A stretch of DNA of 64,000 nucleotides, taken from assembly GCA_019112825.1 (NCBI GenBank), contig DXIP01000014.1, forward strand, positions 1 through 64,000. Direction: 5' to 3'. This DNA comes from Alistipes excrementigallinarum (GTDB lineage Bacteria; Bacteroidota; Bacteroidia; Bacteroidales; Rikenellaceae). Both the position numbers and the translations under genes were made by a program. This document shows, piece after piece, positions 61,844-64,000 of this stretch (position 1 is the stretch's first letter; every line of letters starts with the position of its first letter). Under the pieces are notes generated by a model. The model was given only the letters and a program-made list of their open reading frames with translations, did no database searches and was not told where the DNA came from.

Positions 61844-62728
61844 ATGGAGCAGAGCGAGAACGATATCCTCAGGCGCGTCCGCAAAATCGAAATCAAGACC
61901 CGCGGCCTTTCCAACGAGATTTTCGCCGGAAAGTACCACACGGCCTTTCGCGGACGCGGCATGTCGTTTTCCGAGGTGAGGGAGTACCGCGCCGGCGACG
62001 ACGTGCGCGACATCGACTGGAACGTCACGGCACGCTCGTCGAAGCCCTACATCAAGGTCTACGAGGAGGAGCGCGAACTGACAATGATGCTCATCGTCGA
62101 CGTCTCGGCCTCGCGGATGTTCGGCTCGACCGACCGGCTCAAGAAGAACGTCATCACGGAGATTGCCGCCGTGCTGGCCTTCTCGGCCGCCCAGAACAAC
62201 GACAAGGTGGGCTGCATCTTCTTCTCGGACCGCATCGAGAAGTTCATCCCCCCGAAGAAGGGGCGCAGCCACATCCTCATGATTATCCGCGAGCTGGTGG
62301 GCTTCCGTCCCCAGCACACGGGCACGAAGCTCTCCGAGCCGCTGCGCTTCCTGACCAACGTCAGCAAGAAGCACTGCACGACCTTCATCCTCTCGGACTT
62401 CCTCGACACCTCGTCCGACGGCGAGGCGCTCGACGACGCGCTCAAGATTGCCGGCGGGAAGCACGACCTGGTGGGCATCCGCGTCTACGACCCCCGCGAG
62501 GCGGAGCTCCCCGACGTGGGCATCATCGAGCTGCGCGACGCCGAGAGCGGCCGCAAGGTGTGGACCGACACCTCGTCGCGCGCCGTGCGCGACCACTACG
62601 CCGAGTCGTGGCGCCGCCGCAGCGAGCAAATCGAGACGATGCTCCGCCACAACCGCATCGACACGGCCACCGTGGCCACCGACGGCGACTACGTGGTCGA
62701 ACTCATTAAACTCTTCAAGCAACGATGA
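61844..62728 (+). CDS. DUF58/vWA-like domain protein
   Basis: A 294-residue protein. GRGMSFSEVREYRAGDDVRDIDWNVTARS is the DUF58 signature, and LTMMLIVDVSASRMFGS resembles the D-x-S-x-S metal site of von Willebrand A domains. It has no signal peptide or membrane helix, so it acts on the cytoplasmic side, probably as a MoxR partner. It overlaps the next gene by four bases (ATGA). Confidence 0.93.
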   Translation: MEQSENDILRRVRKIEIKTRGLSNEIFAGKYHTAFRGRGMSFSEVREYRAGDDVRDIDWNVTARSSKPYIKVYEEERELTMMLIVDVSASRMFGSTDRLKKNVITEIAAVLAFSAAQNNDKVGCIFFSDRIEKFIPPKKGRSHILMIIRELVGFRPQHTGTKLSEPLRFLTNVSKKHCTTFILSDFLDTSSDGEALDDALKIAGGKHDLVGIRVYDPREAELPDVGIIELRDAESGRKVWTDTSSRAVRDHYAESWRRRSEQIETMLRHNRIDTATVATDGDYVVELIKLFKQR

Positions 62729-63705
62729 AACGAATCGTCACGCTCCTGCTGCTCGCCGGCTCGCTCTCGGGAGCCGCGGCCCAGCAGCGCCCCGCCGTCA
62801 CGGTCCGTCTGGAGCCCGACAGCGTCTTCATAGGCGACCGCTTCGACTACGTCATCGAGGTGGAGAAGGACCTGGTGCAGGTGGTCGAGTTCCCCGAGTT
62901 CCGCAGTCCGGGCGGGGGGCTCGAACTGGTCGCCTCGCTGCCCGTCGACACGCTCGAACGCGAGGGGCGGCGCATGAAGCTCCGCAAGCGCTACCGCATG
63001 GCCGCCTTCGAGGAGGGCCGCTTCAACCTCGGCACGGGGCAGGTGCTCTATGCCGACAAGAACATCATCGACACGCTCCATACGGCCGACTCGCTGCTGC
63101 TGCGCGTCGGGACCTTCCAGATTGACTCCACCTCGCAGTCCATCTACGACCTCAAGGGGCAGAAGAACCTGCCCTTCCGCTTCGCCGAAATCCGCAGCTA
63201 CGTGCTCTGGGGCCTCGCCCTGCTGGCCGTGCTGCTCGTGGGTCTCTACGGCGTGGTGCGCTACCTGCGCCAGCGGGGCCGGGGACTGGGGTCGCTCTTC
63301 CGCCCGGCGCCTCCGCTGCCGCCCCACGTCGAGGCCATCAAGGCGCTCGAGACGCTCCACAACCAGAAGCTGTGGCAGAACAACCGCTACAAGGCCTACT
63401 ACTCGGGGCTGAGCGACATCCTGCGCCACTACATCGTCCGCCGCTGGAACATCGGCGCGCTGGAGATGACCTCGGACGAAATCATCGAGGCGATGCGCGG
63501 CGTGGAGCTCCCCGACAAGGCCCGCAGGGACCTCAGCTCCCTGCTGCGCGACGCCGACCTGGTGAAGTTCGCCAAGGCGGAGCCCGACTCCGAGCAGAAC
63601 GAAAACGACTATCTGAAGAGCTACTACTTCGTCGAGGAGACCAAACCCGTGGTCGAAACCACCGACGGAGAGAAGCCCGACACAGAGCTCAAAAAGGAGG
63701 ATTAG
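62725..63705 (+). CDS. BatD-like/DUF4381-like membrane protein
   Basis: A 326-residue protein with a signal peptide (MKRIVTLLLLAGSLSGAAAQ), a periplasmic Ig-like beta domain (VTVRLEPDSVFIGDRFDYVIEVEKDLVQVVEFPEF) of the kind seen in BatD, one membrane helix (YVLWGLALLAVLLVGLYGVVRYL) and a cytoplasmic helical domain (VEAIKALETLHNQKLWQNNRYKAYYSGLSDILRHYIVRRWNI) similar to DUF4381. It lies where Bacteroidota Bat operons carry such a gene. Role unknown; contact between MoxR/DUF58 and the envelope is inference. Confidence 0.82.
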   Translation: MKRIVTLLLLAGSLSGAAAQQRPAVTVRLEPDSVFIGDRFDYVIEVEKDLVQVVEFPEFRSPGGGLELVASLPVDTLEREGRRMKLRKRYRMAAFEEGRFNLGTGQVLYADKNIIDTLHTADSLLLRVGTFQIDSTSQSIYDLKGQKNLPFRFAEIRSYVLWGLALLAVLLVGLYGVVRYLRQRGRGLGSLFRPAPPLPPHVEAIKALETLHNQKLWQNNRYKAYYSGLSDILRHYIVRRWNIGALEMTSDEIIEAMRGVELPDKARRDLSSLLRDADLVKFAKAEPDSEQNENDYLKSYYFVEETKPVVETTDGEKPDTELKKED

Positions 63706-63706
63706 C

Positions 63707-64000
63707 ATGCAGCGATACGTGATATTACTGGCGGCGCTCCTTGCCGCGGTCAGCGCCCTGGGGCAGCAGATGCCCGAGCGGCGCGAGGTGCGCAAGGGCA
63801 ACCGTCTCTACAACAAGGGCGAGTATCAGCAGAGCATCGAGCGCTACGGCCGGGCCCTGATGCTCGACCCCGCGTCGTTCGAGGCCACCTACAATCTGGG
63901 CAACGCCCTGAGCAAGGCCGAGATGTACGACAAGGCCGAGCAGATGCAGAACCGCGCGGCGGCCGACACGCTGCGCAGCGACACCGAGCGGGCCGAGGCC
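63707..64000 (+). CDS. TPR protein of the Bat operon (BatC-like), cut by the window edge
   Basis: The first 98 codons of an exported protein: signal-like MQRYVILLAALLAAVSALGQ followed by a tetratricopeptide repeat (RREVRKGNRLYNKGEYQQSIERYGRALMLDPASFEATYNLGNALSKAEMYDKAEQ). It begins one base after the preceding stop. Bat operons in Bacteroides usually contain batA and batB (membrane vWA proteins) before batC; here the TPR gene follows the BatD-like gene directly, so batA/batB are either absent or further right. Confidence 0.85.
   Translation, partial: MQRYVILLAALLAAVSALGQQMPERREVRKGNRLYNKGEYQQSIERYGRALMLDPASFEATYNLGNALSKAEMYDKAEQMQNRAAADTLRSDTERAEA

Overview
The window looks like a chromosomal segment of a GC-rich member of the Bacteroidota, most like Alistipes (Rikenellaceae). 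The evidence is the repeated promoter element TAnnTTTG, often with TTTG 19-21 bases upstream, the near absence of Shine-Dalgarno sites, Bacteroidota-type genes (a TonB energy transducer, the glycine-lipid pair glsB/glsA, a BatA/D-type operon, CstA, an OprP-like porin), and gene content close to Bacteroides but with GC-rich codon use. The assignment is inference; no 16S gene is present. What appears to be an rRNA operon leader points out of the left edge.

Layout. 1-1490: outward-facing promoter, then a long gene-free, repeat-rich tract. 1491-8180: two GNAT acetyltransferases, rpmH, murA, tdk, a TPR protein, cstA, and a tRNA-Thr(CGT) with a duplicated 3' end. 8399-9660: a strong promoter and a highly structured leader or small RNA ahead of a small lipoprotein. 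9685-16175: EamA transporter, upp, hflX, tonB, rlmN and a secreted thioredoxin. 16464-25894: M13 peptidase, pgk, kbl with an Lrp regulator, rsmG coupled to a frameshifted HXXEE gene, and a glycosyltransferase overlapping an ECF sigma factor. 26318-36358: tgt, an LptF/G permease, a PASTA protein, rluD, ygiQ and a frameshifted GNAT, then HAD and porin genes on the other strand. 37007-38914: glsA-glsB. 39068-49709: the division/cell-wall (dcw) cluster rsmH-ftsL-ftsI-murE-mraY-(lipoprotein)-murD-ftsW, which lacks murG, murC, ftsQ, ftsA and ftsZ at its end. 49929-57767: hslR, an FN3 lipoprotein, pth, rplY, a TlpA-like lipoprotein, nth and a glycosyltransferase. 57964-60624: uvrD/pcrA. 60833-64000: a moxR-DUF58-BatD-like-TPR operon cut by the right edge.

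The most distinctive property is repeat behaviour. Nearly every gap over about 200 bases holds short tandem or dispersed GC-rich repeats with strong purine/pyrimidine strand asymmetry. Similar low-complexity sequence has entered reading frames at protein ends: RluD N-terminus, FtsW N-terminus, porin N-terminus, YgiQ C-terminus, Nth C-terminus and an RGG-like linker in UvrD. Two genes are broken at homopolymer runs. The best candidate for something little described is the structured RNA at about 8919-9180, which shows a series of co-linear helices and a consensus Bacteroidota promoter.
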